A stretch of 10,851 nucleotides of DNA from Clostridia bacterium (GTDB taxonomy: Bacteria > Bacillota > Clostridia > Oscillospirales > Acutalibacteraceae), in the NCBI GenBank assembly GCA_900770255.1, contig CAAGJN010000036.1, positions 1 through 10,851 of the forward strand, read 5' to 3'. Below, one piece after another: positions 1-7,284 of the stretch. A model generated the notes under the pieces. That model was not told the origin of the DNA and did no database searches. It was given only the letters and a program-made list of their open reading frames with translations. Both the position numbers and the translations under genes were made by a program. How positions within the stretch are numbered: the stretch's first letter is position 1; each line of letters starts with the position of its first letter.

Positions 1-8
1 ATAAAATT

Positions 9-14
9 TATAAT
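9..14 (+). promoter_or_regulatory. Candidate -10 box for the GNAT gene
   Basis: A perfect TATAAT lies 20 bases before the acetyltransferase start codon, so transcription would begin around base 21 and leave a very short leader. The matching -35 box would fall outside the window and cannot be checked. The region is AT-rich, so a chance match is possible. Confidence 0.45.
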
Positions 15-34
15 ATAAACTGAGGAGAAGCAAA

Positions 35-559
35 ATGCTTTTACGCGACGCACAGACACATGATATCAAATATATAAAGGAGCTCTACCGCGAGGCGTTC
101 CCACTCAGAGAGCGCATGCCGTTTTCAACGCTCGAGCGGCTTCAGCGAAAGGGAAAAATACGCATTTTAACGGCGATCGAAAACAGCGAGCCCTGTGCAA
201 TGGCGGTGACTGTCAGCAACAGCAGAACGGTACTGCTGCTATACCTTGCGGTTGACGGCACAAAGCGCGGTCAGGGCATCGGTTCAAAGGTGATCTCGGC
301 CTTCGGCTACACATTCCCGCGCCGCAGGCTGCTGCTTGAGATAGAAAAGCCCGACAAAAGCAAACCTCTCACCGTTCGCAGAAAGGAGTTTTACCTCCGC
401 TGCGGACTTCGCGACACCGGCGTGGACATCAGGCTCGCCGGCGTGCCGATGGAGCTGCTCATTAAGGGCGAGGGTGAATTCGATCCTGAGGAATATCTCC
501 GCCTGTATGAGGCTCATCTCGGCAGAGGGCTGACGAAGCTGCTGCTCAAAATACAGTAA
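35..559 (+). CDS. GNAT family N-acetyltransferase
   Basis: This 174-residue protein fits a small cytoplasmic GNAT enzyme that transfers an acetyl group from acetyl-CoA to an amine; the acceptor cannot be read from sequence. The acetyl-CoA pyrophosphate loop is visible as RGQGIG at residues 78-83, just after the beta strand LLLYLAV (67-73). The later EFYLRCG element is typical of the GNAT C-terminal half. The ATG is chosen because GAGGAG sits 7 bases upstream. The gene is alone on its strand and converges on the ABC exporter operon, with a hairpin terminator between them. The C-terminal segment after about residue 140 (EFDPEEYLRLYEAHLG) looks helical and is not part of the minimal GNAT core. 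The family assignment is fairly sure; the specific function is unknown. Confidence 0.85.
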   Translation: MLLRDAQTHDIKYIKELYREAFPLRERMPFSTLERLQRKGKIRILTAIENSEPCAMAVTVSNSRTVLLLYLAVDGTKRGQGIGSKVISAFGYTFPRRRLLLEIEKPDKSKPLTVRRKEFYLRCGLRDTGVDIRLAGVPMELLIKGEGEFDPEEYLRLYEAHLGRGLTKLLLKIQ

Positions 560-571
560 ACAGAATAACAG

Positions 572-602
572 GCAGGCCGTCCGAGCGCATCGGACGGCCT
601 GC
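572..602. terminator. Bidirectional intrinsic terminator between converging genes
   Basis: A perfect 13-bp stem (GCAGGCCGTCCGA, 572-584, with its complement at 590-602) closes a 5-base loop. On the plus strand it is followed by a T-rich tract (TTACTTTAGTTTT), as expected for termination of the GNAT transcript. On the minus strand the following sequence is less T-rich, but the stem lies 20 bases after the ABC operon stop codon and probably serves it too. Confidence 0.85.
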
Positions 603-621
603 GTTACTTTAGTTTTGATCC

Positions 622-2472
622 TTATACTCCGAACTGGCTCGCGTAGAGCTCCTTATAAAAGCCGTCGGCCTTGAGCAGCTGCTCGTGCGTGCCCTGCTCT
701 ACTATAGCGCCATCGCGCATGACGAGAATAACGTCCGCATCGCGGATCGTGGACAGACGGTGCGCGATGACAAAGCTCGTTCTTCCGTTCATCAGCTCGT
801 TCATCGCCTTTTGAATATGCACTTCCGTGCGCGTATCGACTGAGCTTGTCGCCTCATCGAGAATGAGCACGGCCGGGTTCGCAAGTATCGCTCTGGCGAT
901 AGTCAACAGCTGGCGCTGACCCTGCGAAATATTTTCGCCGTTCTCCTCGAGCATCGTCTCGTAGCCGTCCGGCAGCGTGCTGATGAAGTGGTGCACGCGC
1001 GCCGCCTTTGCCGCCCCGACTACCTCCTCGCGCGAGCAGTCCTTGCGCCCGTAGGCTATGTTTTCCATTATTGTGCCCTCAAACAGCCATGTGTCCTGGA
1101 GCACCATGCCGAACACGCTGCGCAGATTTTCTCTCGGAATGCTGCGTATGTCTTGGCCGTCGAGCAGTATTTCTCCCTGATTAACATCGTAGAATCGCAT
1201 GAGCAGGTTGACAAACGTCGTCTTGCCCGCGCCCGTAGGCCCGACTATCGCGACAAGCTGGCCCGGCTCGACCTTGAGGTTCATGTCCTTTATCAGCGGA
1301 GCGTCGGGCGTGTAGCTGAAGCTGACGTTTCTGAACTCTACGCTGCCCTTGGGCTCCTCGATACGGTTATCGTAGCAGTCGGGAATCTCGTCGGGCTCGT
1401 CGAGCAGGTTGAACACGCGCTCCGCGCTCGCGAGCGACGACTGGAGGTTGTTCGCAATGTTGCCTATGTTGACGAGCGGCTGCATGAACAACTTTGAATA
1501 TGTGAAAAACGTGGTAATATTACCGAGCGTGAACGTGCCGTTGATGACATATATGCCGCCGATAACGCAGATCAGCACATAGGCTATGTTGCTGACAAAA
1601 TTAAGTATCGGGCCGATTATGCCGGAGATGAACTGCGCCTTGTAGCCCGCTCTTGTGAGCTCAACGTTGATATCATCGAACTCGTCGATCGCCTTCTCCT
1701 CATGGTCAAAAACCTTTATGAGCTTGTGGCCGGTATACATCTCCTCAATATGCCCGTTTATGTTGCCCGTCTCGTCCCACTGGCGGCGGAAATATTTCTT
1801 AGACCGCTTCGAGATCAGCCAGATGACGACCAGGCTCGGGGGCAGCACCGAGAGGGTGATAAGCGTCAGCTGCCAGCTGACATAGAACATCAGCGCAAGC
1901 ATGCCGATAAAGCTGACGGCCGAGGTGACGATCTGAATGATGTTGTTCTGAAGCGTGTTGCTGATATTGTCGATATCATTCATCATCTTGCTGAGGATAT
2001 CGCCCTTCGAATGGGCATCGATATAGCTCAGCGGCAGATGAGTCAGCTTGTCGTTGACTCTGTCGCGCAGGTCGCGCACGACCGACTGCGTGACGCCCGC
2101 CATGATATAGTGCTGGATGTAGTTGAGCAGCGCGCTCGTACCGTAGATCGCGAGGATAATCAAAAGGATCCTGTTGATGCGCGAAAAGTCGAGCTTTCCG
2201 CCGGAGAGCTTGATATCCGCCTGCTCCTTTATTGCGTCGACGATATCTCCGAGGAACATCGGGCCCGTGACGGTCAGCACCGTACCGATTATTCCGGCGA
2301 TGAGCACGACGATGAGGCCCGGGATAAACGGCTTTAAAAGCGGCACAAAACGGGTCACGGTCGCCTTTAAATTCTTCGGCTTCTCGCCCGGCTTGCGGCT
2401 GCCGCCCGAATATTGCCTGTACTTTTTCCTCGCTGCGCTCGTGCGCTTTCTTTTTAGAGGTGATCTTCTCAT
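622..2472 (-). CDS. ABC exporter half-transporter, consensus-ATPase subunit of a heterodimer
   Basis: This 616-residue protein has a six-helix exporter membrane domain (about residues 45-345) fused to an ATP-binding domain (about 380-610). Visible motifs are Walker A GPTGAGKTT (411-419), Q-loop Gln459, signature ISQGQ (515-519, departing from LSGGQ), Walker B VLILDE with catalytic Glu540, and switch His571 (AHR). Its own Walker B and His are intact, while its altered signature would face the partner's degenerate site, as in heterodimeric multidrug or lipid exporters of the TM287/288 and BmrCD type. The first 36 residues are strongly basic (15 Lys/Arg), an extra tail before the membrane domain. 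The ATG overlaps the upstream gene's stop (ATGA, 4 bases), with AAAGGAGG 7 bases upstream, so the two are translationally coupled. The substrate cannot be told from sequence. Confidence 0.96.
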   Translation of the reverse strand: MRRSPLKRKRTSAARKKYRQYSGGSRKPGEKPKNLKATVTRFVPLLKPFIPGLIVVLIAGIIGTVLTVTGPMFLGDIVDAIKEQADIKLSGGKLDFSRINRILLIILAIYGTSALLNYIQHYIMAGVTQSVVRDLRDRVNDKLTHLPLSYIDAHSKGDILSKMMNDIDNISNTLQNNIIQIVTSAVSFIGMLALMFYVSWQLTLITLSVLPPSLVVIWLISKRSKKYFRRQWDETGNINGHIEEMYTGHKLIKVFDHEEKAIDEFDDINVELTRAGYKAQFISGIIGPILNFVSNIAYVLICVIGGIYVINGTFTLGNITTFFTYSKLFMQPLVNIGNIANNLQSSLASAERVFNLLDEPDEIPDCYDNRIEEPKGSVEFRNVSFSYTPDAPLIKDMNLKVEPGQLVAIVGPTGAGKTTFVNLLMRFYDVNQGEILLDGQDIRSIPRENLRSVFGMVLQDTWLFEGTIMENIAYGRKDCSREEVVGAAKAARVHHFISTLPDGYETMLEENGENISQGQRQLLTIARAILANPAVLILDEATSSVDTRTEVHIQKAMNELMNGRTSFVIAHRLSTIRDADVILVMRDGAIVEQGTHEQLLKADGFYKELYASQFGV

Positions 2473-4226
2473 AGGAGCTCCTCCTTTGAAAGCTGAGATT
2501 GCGCTATCTCGCGGTAGACCGTGCAGGTCTCCATGAGCTCACGGTGAGTGCCGACTCCCGCAACCTTGCCCTCGTCGAGCACGATTATGCGGTCGGCGTC
2601 GAGTATCGTGCCCACGCGCTGCGCGACGATTACCTTCGTTATCCCCGGCATGCGCTCCTTGAGACTCTTTCTGAGCAGGGCGTCGGTAGTGAAATCGAGA
2701 GCGGAAAAACTGTCGTCAAATACGTATATTTCGGCCTTTCTGATCAGCACGCGGGCGATCGCAAGGCGCTGGCGCTGGCCGCCCGAAAGATTTTTGCCGT
2801 TTTGCGCGAGCTCGCTTTCAAGTCCGTCGGGCATGGCTCTGACAAAATCAGCCGCCTGGGCGATCTCGAGAGCCTCCCACATCTCCTCCTCGGTCGCGTC
2901 CGGCTTTCCCATACGCAGGTTGTCTGCAACGGTGCCGCTGAACAGAAACGCGCTCTGCGGGATAAAGCCGATCTTTTCATGGAGTGTTCGCATGGACATG
3001 TTCTTTATGTTCACACCGTCGATAAGTATGCGTCCGCCCGAGACGTCGTAGAAGCGCGGGATGAGGTTGACGAGCGTTGATTTGCCCGAGCCTGTTGAGC
3101 CGATAACCGCCGTGGTTTCTCCCGGCATTGTTTTAAAGGATATGCGCGAGAGTATGGGCGAATCCGCGCCCGGATAGCTGAAGCTCACGCAGTCGAACTC
3201 GAGCTCGCTGCGGCGCTCCGGATCGGGGGTCACCGGATGCTCCGACTCCTTTATCATCGGCTCGAGGGCGAGCACCTCGTTAATTCTCTTTGCAGAGATT
3301 TCAGCTTTCGGCAGCATTACGAACAGCGATGCCGCGAGCGAGACTGCATAGATTATCATTATCATATAGACCATAAACGCCTGGAGGTCGCCCACGGTGT
3401 TTGCTATCTGCACACTGTCCTTGACTGCGTCAAGCGCGTCGATCTGGTTTGCCGCCATCTTGAGCAGGACGGCAACTATCACATAGCCAAGCAGCGTCGC
3501 AAGCGGAATGAGAAACGCAAAAATGCGGTTTATCCTAAGCATGAGCCCGGTCAGGTCGTAGTTCGCTTTTCTGAACTTCTCATCCTCATATTCAGAGCGG
3601 TTAAAGGCGCGGATAACGCGGATGCCGCTGAGCTTTTCGCGCAGGATGAGGTTTAACCTGTCGATTTTTTTCTGCGCCTTGTCAAACATCGGCAGAACCT
3701 GCTTTGCGACTGCGAGCGCGATAATGAGAATAACCGGGATTGCGATAAACATGACAGTCGAGAGACGCTTGTTTAAAGTGAACGCCATAAACGCGCCGCC
3801 GATCATAACTATTGGCGCGCTGATAATGATACGGATCATCATCAGGATCATATCCTGTATCTGGCGTATATCGTTTGTTGTTCTCGTGATAAGTGAGGGC
3901 GTCCCGATCTTGTCGATATCGCACTGGCTCAGAGACTCTACCTTGACGAACATCGCTCTGCGCAACGACATGCCGAAACACGCCGAGACCTTCGACGAAT
4001 AGTAGCTGCCTGCTATAGCTGCGGCGATAGCGACTGCGGAGAGCACGGCCATCACGCTGCCGATAAGCTGGATCGTGCCCAGCTTGCCGTCGTCAATACC
4101 GGTGTTTATCATCAGCGCCATCATTGCCGGCAGTATAAGCTGCATAAGGTTGTTGAACAACGAGAGCAGCAGCGCCGCGATAGTAGCGCCCGTATACGGT
4201 TTTAAAAACTTGATGATCTTAGTCAC
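2469..4226 (-). CDS. ABC exporter half-transporter, degenerate-ATPase subunit of a heterodimer
   Basis: This 585-residue membrane-plus-ATPase protein is the first gene of the exporter operon. Six hydrophobic segments lie between about residues 14 and 304. The ATPase domain shows Walker A GSTGSGKST (376-384), Q-loop Gln424, an intact signature LSGGQ (480-484), and Walker B YVFDD with Asp505 where the catalytic Glu is expected. Gln536 (VAQRVGT) replaces the switch His. Loss of both catalytic residues marks this as the degenerate-site partner; its intact LSGGQ would complete the active site of the second subunit. A GTG start (4226) is preferred because GGAGG lies 10 bases upstream. An in-frame ATG at 4256 would add ten residues (MSLCTGGTFS) but has no ribosome binding site and would place that GGAGG inside the gene. 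Export of drugs, lipids or peptides is plausible; the substrate is unknown. Confidence 0.96.
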   Translation of the reverse strand: MTKIIKFLKPYTGATIAALLLSLFNNLMQLILPAMMALMINTGIDDGKLGTIQLIGSVMAVLSAVAIAAAIAGSYYSSKVSACFGMSLRRAMFVKVESLSQCDIDKIGTPSLITRTTNDIRQIQDMILMMIRIIISAPIVMIGGAFMAFTLNKRLSTVMFIAIPVILIIALAVAKQVLPMFDKAQKKIDRLNLILREKLSGIRVIRAFNRSEYEDEKFRKANYDLTGLMLRINRIFAFLIPLATLLGYVIVAVLLKMAANQIDALDAVKDSVQIANTVGDLQAFMVYMIMIIYAVSLAASLFVMLPKAEISAKRINEVLALEPMIKESEHPVTPDPERRSELEFDCVSFSYPGADSPILSRISFKTMPGETTAVIGSTGSGKSTLVNLIPRFYDVSGGRILIDGVNIKNMSMRTLHEKIGFIPQSAFLFSGTVADNLRMGKPDATEEEMWEALEIAQAADFVRAMPDGLESELAQNGKNLSGGQRQRLAIARVLIRKAEIYVFDDSFSALDFTTDALLRKSLKERMPGITKVIVAQRVGTILDADRIIVLDEGKVAGVGTHRELMETCTVYREIAQSQLSKEELL

Positions 4227-4236
4227 AGAGAACGTT

Positions 4237-4241
4237 CCTCC
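4237..4241 (-). promoter_or_regulatory. Ribosome binding site deciding the GTG start
   Basis: Minus-strand GGAGG stands 10 bases before the GTG at 4226. No comparable motif precedes the in-frame ATG at 4256. The spacing is slightly long but workable, and the protein then begins MTKIIKFLKPY, a normal N-terminus for this family. Confidence 0.7.
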
Positions 4242-4276
4242 AGTGCAAAGTGACATAATTATGTTTTATTTTACCA

Positions 4277-4288
4277 TTCAATTATGAA
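4277..4288. promoter_or_regulatory. Possible operator dyad over the ABC promoter -10 box
   Basis: The interrupted dyad TTCA-ATTA-TGAA covers the -10 box of the exporter promoter, and a further TTCA follows at 4292-4295. Small palindromes over the -10 box often bind repressors such as MarR- or TetR-type proteins, which commonly control such exporters. No regulator gene is present in the window and the dyad is short, so this is only a possibility. Confidence 0.25.
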
Positions 4289-4309
4289 CTGTTCAATAAC
4301 TTTGGTCAA
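4281..4309 (-). promoter_or_regulatory. Sigma-A-type promoter of the ABC exporter operon
   Basis: On the minus strand, TTGACC (4304-4309) and CATAAT (4281-4286) are separated by exactly 17 bases, each one mismatch from the sigma-A consensus. Transcription would start near 4274, leaving a leader of about 50 bases that includes the GGAGG. This is the best-formed promoter in the window. Confidence 0.75.
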
Positions 4310-4373
4310 CTTTAAAAGGTGAAATGAATATATATTTTCAAGATGTGTTGTACCGATAAAAAGGAGAGGCAAA

Positions 4374-7001
4374 ATGGATTGGTATTCTTTAACGGCCGCA
4401 GAGACGGCAAAGGAGCTAGGCAGCAGCGAAATTAACGGTCTGAGCGAGCGCGAGGCGAAAAAACGGCTTGAAAAGGACGGAGAAAACGTTCTGCGCGGCA
4501 AGAAAAAGAAGAGCATTGTGCGTGAATTTTTTGAACAGTTCAAGGACTTTACGGTCATAGTGCTGCTCATAGCGAGCGCGGTGTCGTTTCTGACCTCGTT
4601 TCTTGAGGAGCACGGCGACTTCGCCGACCCGATAATCATTCTTATCATAGTTATCCTAAACGCCGTCGTCGGCGTCGTTCAGCAGAGACGCGCCGAGCAC
4701 TCTCTCGAGGCGCTCAAGAGCATGTCCGCGCCGACTGCCTGTGTAGTGCGCGGAGGCAGGGAGCAGACCGTGCCGGCCGCCGAGGTGGTGCGCGGCGATC
4801 TGATAAAGCTTTGCGCGGGCGATCTCGTACCGGCGGACGCGCGGCTCGTGAAGTCGCAGTCGCTCGAGGCGCAGGAGAGCGCGCTGACCGGCGAGTCCCT
4901 GCCCTGTGAAAAGGACGCGGCGTTCTCGGTTCCCGCGGGCAGCGCGCAGGCCGATATGAAAAATATGGTCTTTTCATCGACCGTCATCACGGCGGGCCGC
5001 GCCACGGCCATAGTCACGCAGACGGGCATGGACACGGCCGTCGGCCGGATTGCGCATCTGCTCAACGAAGAGGAGGAGCCGACGACGCCCCTGCAAATAA
5101 AGCTTGCGAAGATCGGCAAAGTTCTCGGCATCGGCGCGCTCGCCATTTGCGCGCTGATATTTGTTTTGAGCATCCTGCGCGGCATGGGCATGCTCAGCGC
5201 TTTCATGCTCTCGGTGAGCCTAGCCGTCGCGGCGATTCCCGAGGGTCTGCCTGCCGTCGTGACGGTCGTCCTCTCGCTCGGCGTGCAGAAGATGGCGAAA
5301 AGCAACGCCGTCATAAGGCGGCTGCCCGCTGTTGAGACGCTCGGCGCGGCGACATATATCTGCTCCGACAAGACGGGTACGCTCACGCAGAACAAGATGA
5401 CCGTCACCGCAATATGCACGCCCGCGGGAGAGATCGGCACCCGGGGAGCGGACGCTGAAAAAATCCTCTCGCTCGCGGCACTTTGCTGCGACGCGCAGTA
5501 TGAGGGCGAGGACAGATGCAGCGGCGAGCCGACCGAGGCGGCGATAGTCCTTGCGGCCGAGCGCGCCGGAGCAGACACCCGAAAGGAAAAGAACTCTTAT
5601 CCCCGTGTTGCCGAAATACCCTTCTCCTCCGAGCGGCGCATGATGTCGGTCTGCGTGCGCGATCACGGGCAATATCTGATTATTGTCAAGGGCGCGCCGG
5701 ACGTTCTCGCAGACAGATGCACTCACATAAACTTAAACGGTTCTGTGCTGCCGATGACTTCCGAAGCGAAAAAAAATATTTTAGCGCTCAACGCGGGGCT
5801 CGCCGAACGGGCTCTGCGCGTTATAGCGGTGGCTCAGCGGCACAGCGCACAGGGCTCTATACAGGAGAGCGCGCTCGAGTTTCTCGGCCTTGTCGGCATG
5901 GAGGATCCCCCGCGCGAGGAGGCCTACGAGGCTGTGCGCACCTGCCGCCGCGCGGGCATAACGCCCGTGATGATCACCGGCGACCACGCGCTGACCGCCT
6001 GCGCGACTGCAAAAAAACTCGGCATACTCACCTCGACTTCCTCGTGCCTGACCGGCGCGCAGATAGACGCCATGGGCGAGACGCAACTGAGCGAGGCCGT
6101 GCGCTCGTGCCGCGTCTATGCGCGCGTCACGCCGGAGCATAAGGTCAGGATAGTCAAGGCTCTGCGCGCCCACGGCGAGGTCGTCGCGATGACCGGCGAC
6201 GGAGTCAACGACGCGCCTGCGCTCAAGGCGGCCGATATCGGCTGCGCCATGGGCAAGGGCGGCACCCAGGTGGCACAGAACGCCGCCGACATGATTCTCA
6301 CCGACGACAATTTTGCAACCATTGTCAAGGCCGTGGCACAGGGGCGCGGAATATATGACAACATAAGAAAGGCTATCCACTATCTGCTCGGCTGCAACAT
6401 CGGCGAAATACTCTGCGTGTTTGCGGCGACGCTCTGCGGCATGCCGGCCCCGCTGCTGCCCATTCAGCTTTTATGGATAAACCTTGTCACCGATTCGCTC
6501 CCAGCCCTCGCGCTCGGCGCGGAAAAGCTTGAAAGCGGAGTTATGCAGCGTCCGCCGCGAGACAGCTCAAAGAGCTTTTTTGCAGACGGAACCGGGCTTG
6601 ACATTGCGCTCGAAGGTATGCTTATCGGCGCGCTGAGCCTGTTCGCTTTCGTCGCGGGCAGCTCGCTTTTCGCAAATTCAACCGTCGTGCTTGGGCGCAC
6701 GATGGCTTTCGCGGTAGAAAGTCTCTGCGAAATAGCTCACTCCTTCAACATGCGCACGCGCCGCTCGGTGTTCAGCATTGGCATATTCTCAAACAAAAAA
6801 CTAACCCTCTGCGCCGCGATATGCGTTGCGCTTCAGCTCGCGGTCATGATGATTCCTCCGCTGCGCGTGCTGTTCGACGCGGCAATTCTCTCCCCCGTGC
6901 AGTGGCTGACCGTAGCAGCGCTTTCGCTCGCGCCCATAGCGGTTTCGGAGCTCGGGAAAGCGGTGGGAAGAAGAAGCCGCCTGAGACGCGGGAGCGCCTG
7001 A
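4374..7001 (+). CDS. P-type Ca2+-transporting ATPase (P2 class, SERCA/PMCA-like)
   Basis: This 875-residue membrane pump uses ATP to export cations, very probably Ca2+, from the cytoplasm. The N-terminal cation-ATPase region (about 1-75) is followed by actuator loop TGES (172-175), PEGLP in helix 4 (289-293), DKTGT with phospho-acceptor Asp332, KGAP in the nucleotide domain (439-442), and hinge TGDGVNDAP (607-615). Calcium ligands matching SERCA are Glu290 in helix 4, Asn675 and Glu678 in helix 5 (NIGE), and Asn703, Thr706 and Asp707 in helix 6 (NLVTD). The helix-8 region reads HSFNMRTRR, where SERCA has its site-I Glu908. No Glu is seen there, suggesting one Ca2+ per ATP as in PMCA, PMR1 and LMCA1 (inference). 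The ATG has AAGGAGAGG upstream. The gene diverges from the ABC operon. A Mn2+ role is possible. Confidence 0.94.
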   Translation: MDWYSLTAAETAKELGSSEINGLSEREAKKRLEKDGENVLRGKKKKSIVREFFEQFKDFTVIVLLIASAVSFLTSFLEEHGDFADPIIILIIVILNAVVGVVQQRRAEHSLEALKSMSAPTACVVRGGREQTVPAAEVVRGDLIKLCAGDLVPADARLVKSQSLEAQESALTGESLPCEKDAAFSVPAGSAQADMKNMVFSSTVITAGRATAIVTQTGMDTAVGRIAHLLNEEEEPTTPLQIKLAKIGKVLGIGALAICALIFVLSILRGMGMLSAFMLSVSLAVAAIPEGLPAVVTVVLSLGVQKMAKSNAVIRRLPAVETLGAATYICSDKTGTLTQNKMTVTAICTPAGEIGTRGADAEKILSLAALCCDAQYEGEDRCSGEPTEAAIVLAAERAGADTRKEKNSYPRVAEIPFSSERRMMSVCVRDHGQYLIIVKGAPDVLADRCTHINLNGSVLPMTSEAKKNILALNAGLAERALRVIAVAQRHSAQGSIQESALEFLGLVGMEDPPREEAYEAVRTCRRAGITPVMITGDHALTACATAKKLGILTSTSSCLTGAQIDAMGETQLSEAVRSCRVYARVTPEHKVRIVKALRAHGEVVAMTGDGVNDAPALKAADIGCAMGKGGTQVAQNAADMILTDDNFATIVKAVAQGRGIYDNIRKAIHYLLGCNIGEILCVFAATLCGMPAPLLPIQLLWINLVTDSLPALALGAEKLESGVMQRPPRDSSKSFFADGTGLDIALEGMLIGALSLFAFVAGSSLFANSTVVLGRTMAFAVESLCEIAHSFNMRTRRSVFSIGIFSNKKLTLCAAICVALQLAVMMIPPLRVLFDAAILSPVQWLTVAALSLAPIAVSELGKAVGRRSRLRRGSA

Positions 7002-7238
7002 CTTTGGCGCAAGACACCTTCCGGGGTAATTCTGCAATCTGCACAGAAGCAGTTCTGAGCAGACCCGGTCTCCTCAGCCGCCGCGCGGCGGAACGCCCGA
7101 GAATATCAGCCGGCTCTCGGCGCATACGCCCGCTTGAACGAGCGCAAACCGTTCCCTCGCCCTGACATCGGCTTGCGCGGCCGCCTTGCGGATTTCTCGC
7201 TTCGCGCTACGCGCAGCCGGCACAAGCATATAAAACGC
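7002..7238. other. GC-rich intergenic region with palindromes
   Basis: No convincing gene is seen between the Ca2+ ATPase and the terminator before hflX. It holds a perfect 14-base palindrome CCGCCGCGCGGCGG (7078-7091), a 6-bp stem CCGAGA/TCTCGG (7097-7102 with 7115-7120), and one copy of a repeat also found near 10.48 kb. Short open frames here lack ribosome binding sites and recognisable domains. A decayed gene or a structured dispersed element are both possible. Confidence 0.5.
7143..7174 (-). repeat. Dispersed intergenic repeat, copy 1
   Basis: Read on the minus strand this 32-base block matches 10474-10506 on the plus strand, with two substitutions and one inserted base. The shared core is CAGGGCGAGGGAACGG. 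A second shared word, GCGGGCGTA, follows in both copies on the same side (here 7125-7133), after 9 bases here and 20 there. Both copies lie between genes, which suggests an interspersed element rather than chance. Confidence 0.65.
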
Positions 7239-7266
7239 AAGCCCCCGGGGTTGATCCCGGGGGCTT
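7239..7266. terminator. Bidirectional intrinsic terminator after hflX and the Ca2+ ATPase
   Basis: A perfect 11-bp stem, AAGCCCCCGGG (7239-7249) with CCCGGGGGCTT (7256-7266), encloses a 6-base loop. On the minus strand it lies 18 bases after the hflX stop and is followed by GCGTTTTATA. On the plus strand it is followed by GATTTTG, so it can also end the Ca2+ ATPase transcript. It is the only strong terminator between these convergent genes. Confidence 0.85.
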
Positions 7267-7284
7267 GATTTTGCGATTGTGCAA

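Noticed and set aside
988..2337. Long plus-strand open frames across the first ABC gene (169 and 211 residues)
   Set aside because: They are antisense to a gene with complete ABC motifs, are rich in Arg/His/Asp as expected of shadow frames in GC-rich DNA, and show no domain.
2499..3656. Plus-strand open frames across the second ABC gene
   Set aside because: They are antisense to clear Walker A, signature and Walker B coding, with no family features of their own.
4308..4336. Promoter for the Ca2+ ATPase using TATATT at 4331-4336
   Set aside because: The sequence 17 bases upstream is AACTTT, a poor -35 box, and the surrounding DNA is generally AT-rich.
4679..5578. 299-residue minus-strand frame inside the Ca2+ ATPase gene
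   Set aside because: The Ser/Ala/Arg-rich sequence is a mirror of the ATPase codons, and the opposite strand carries DKTGT and PEGLP.
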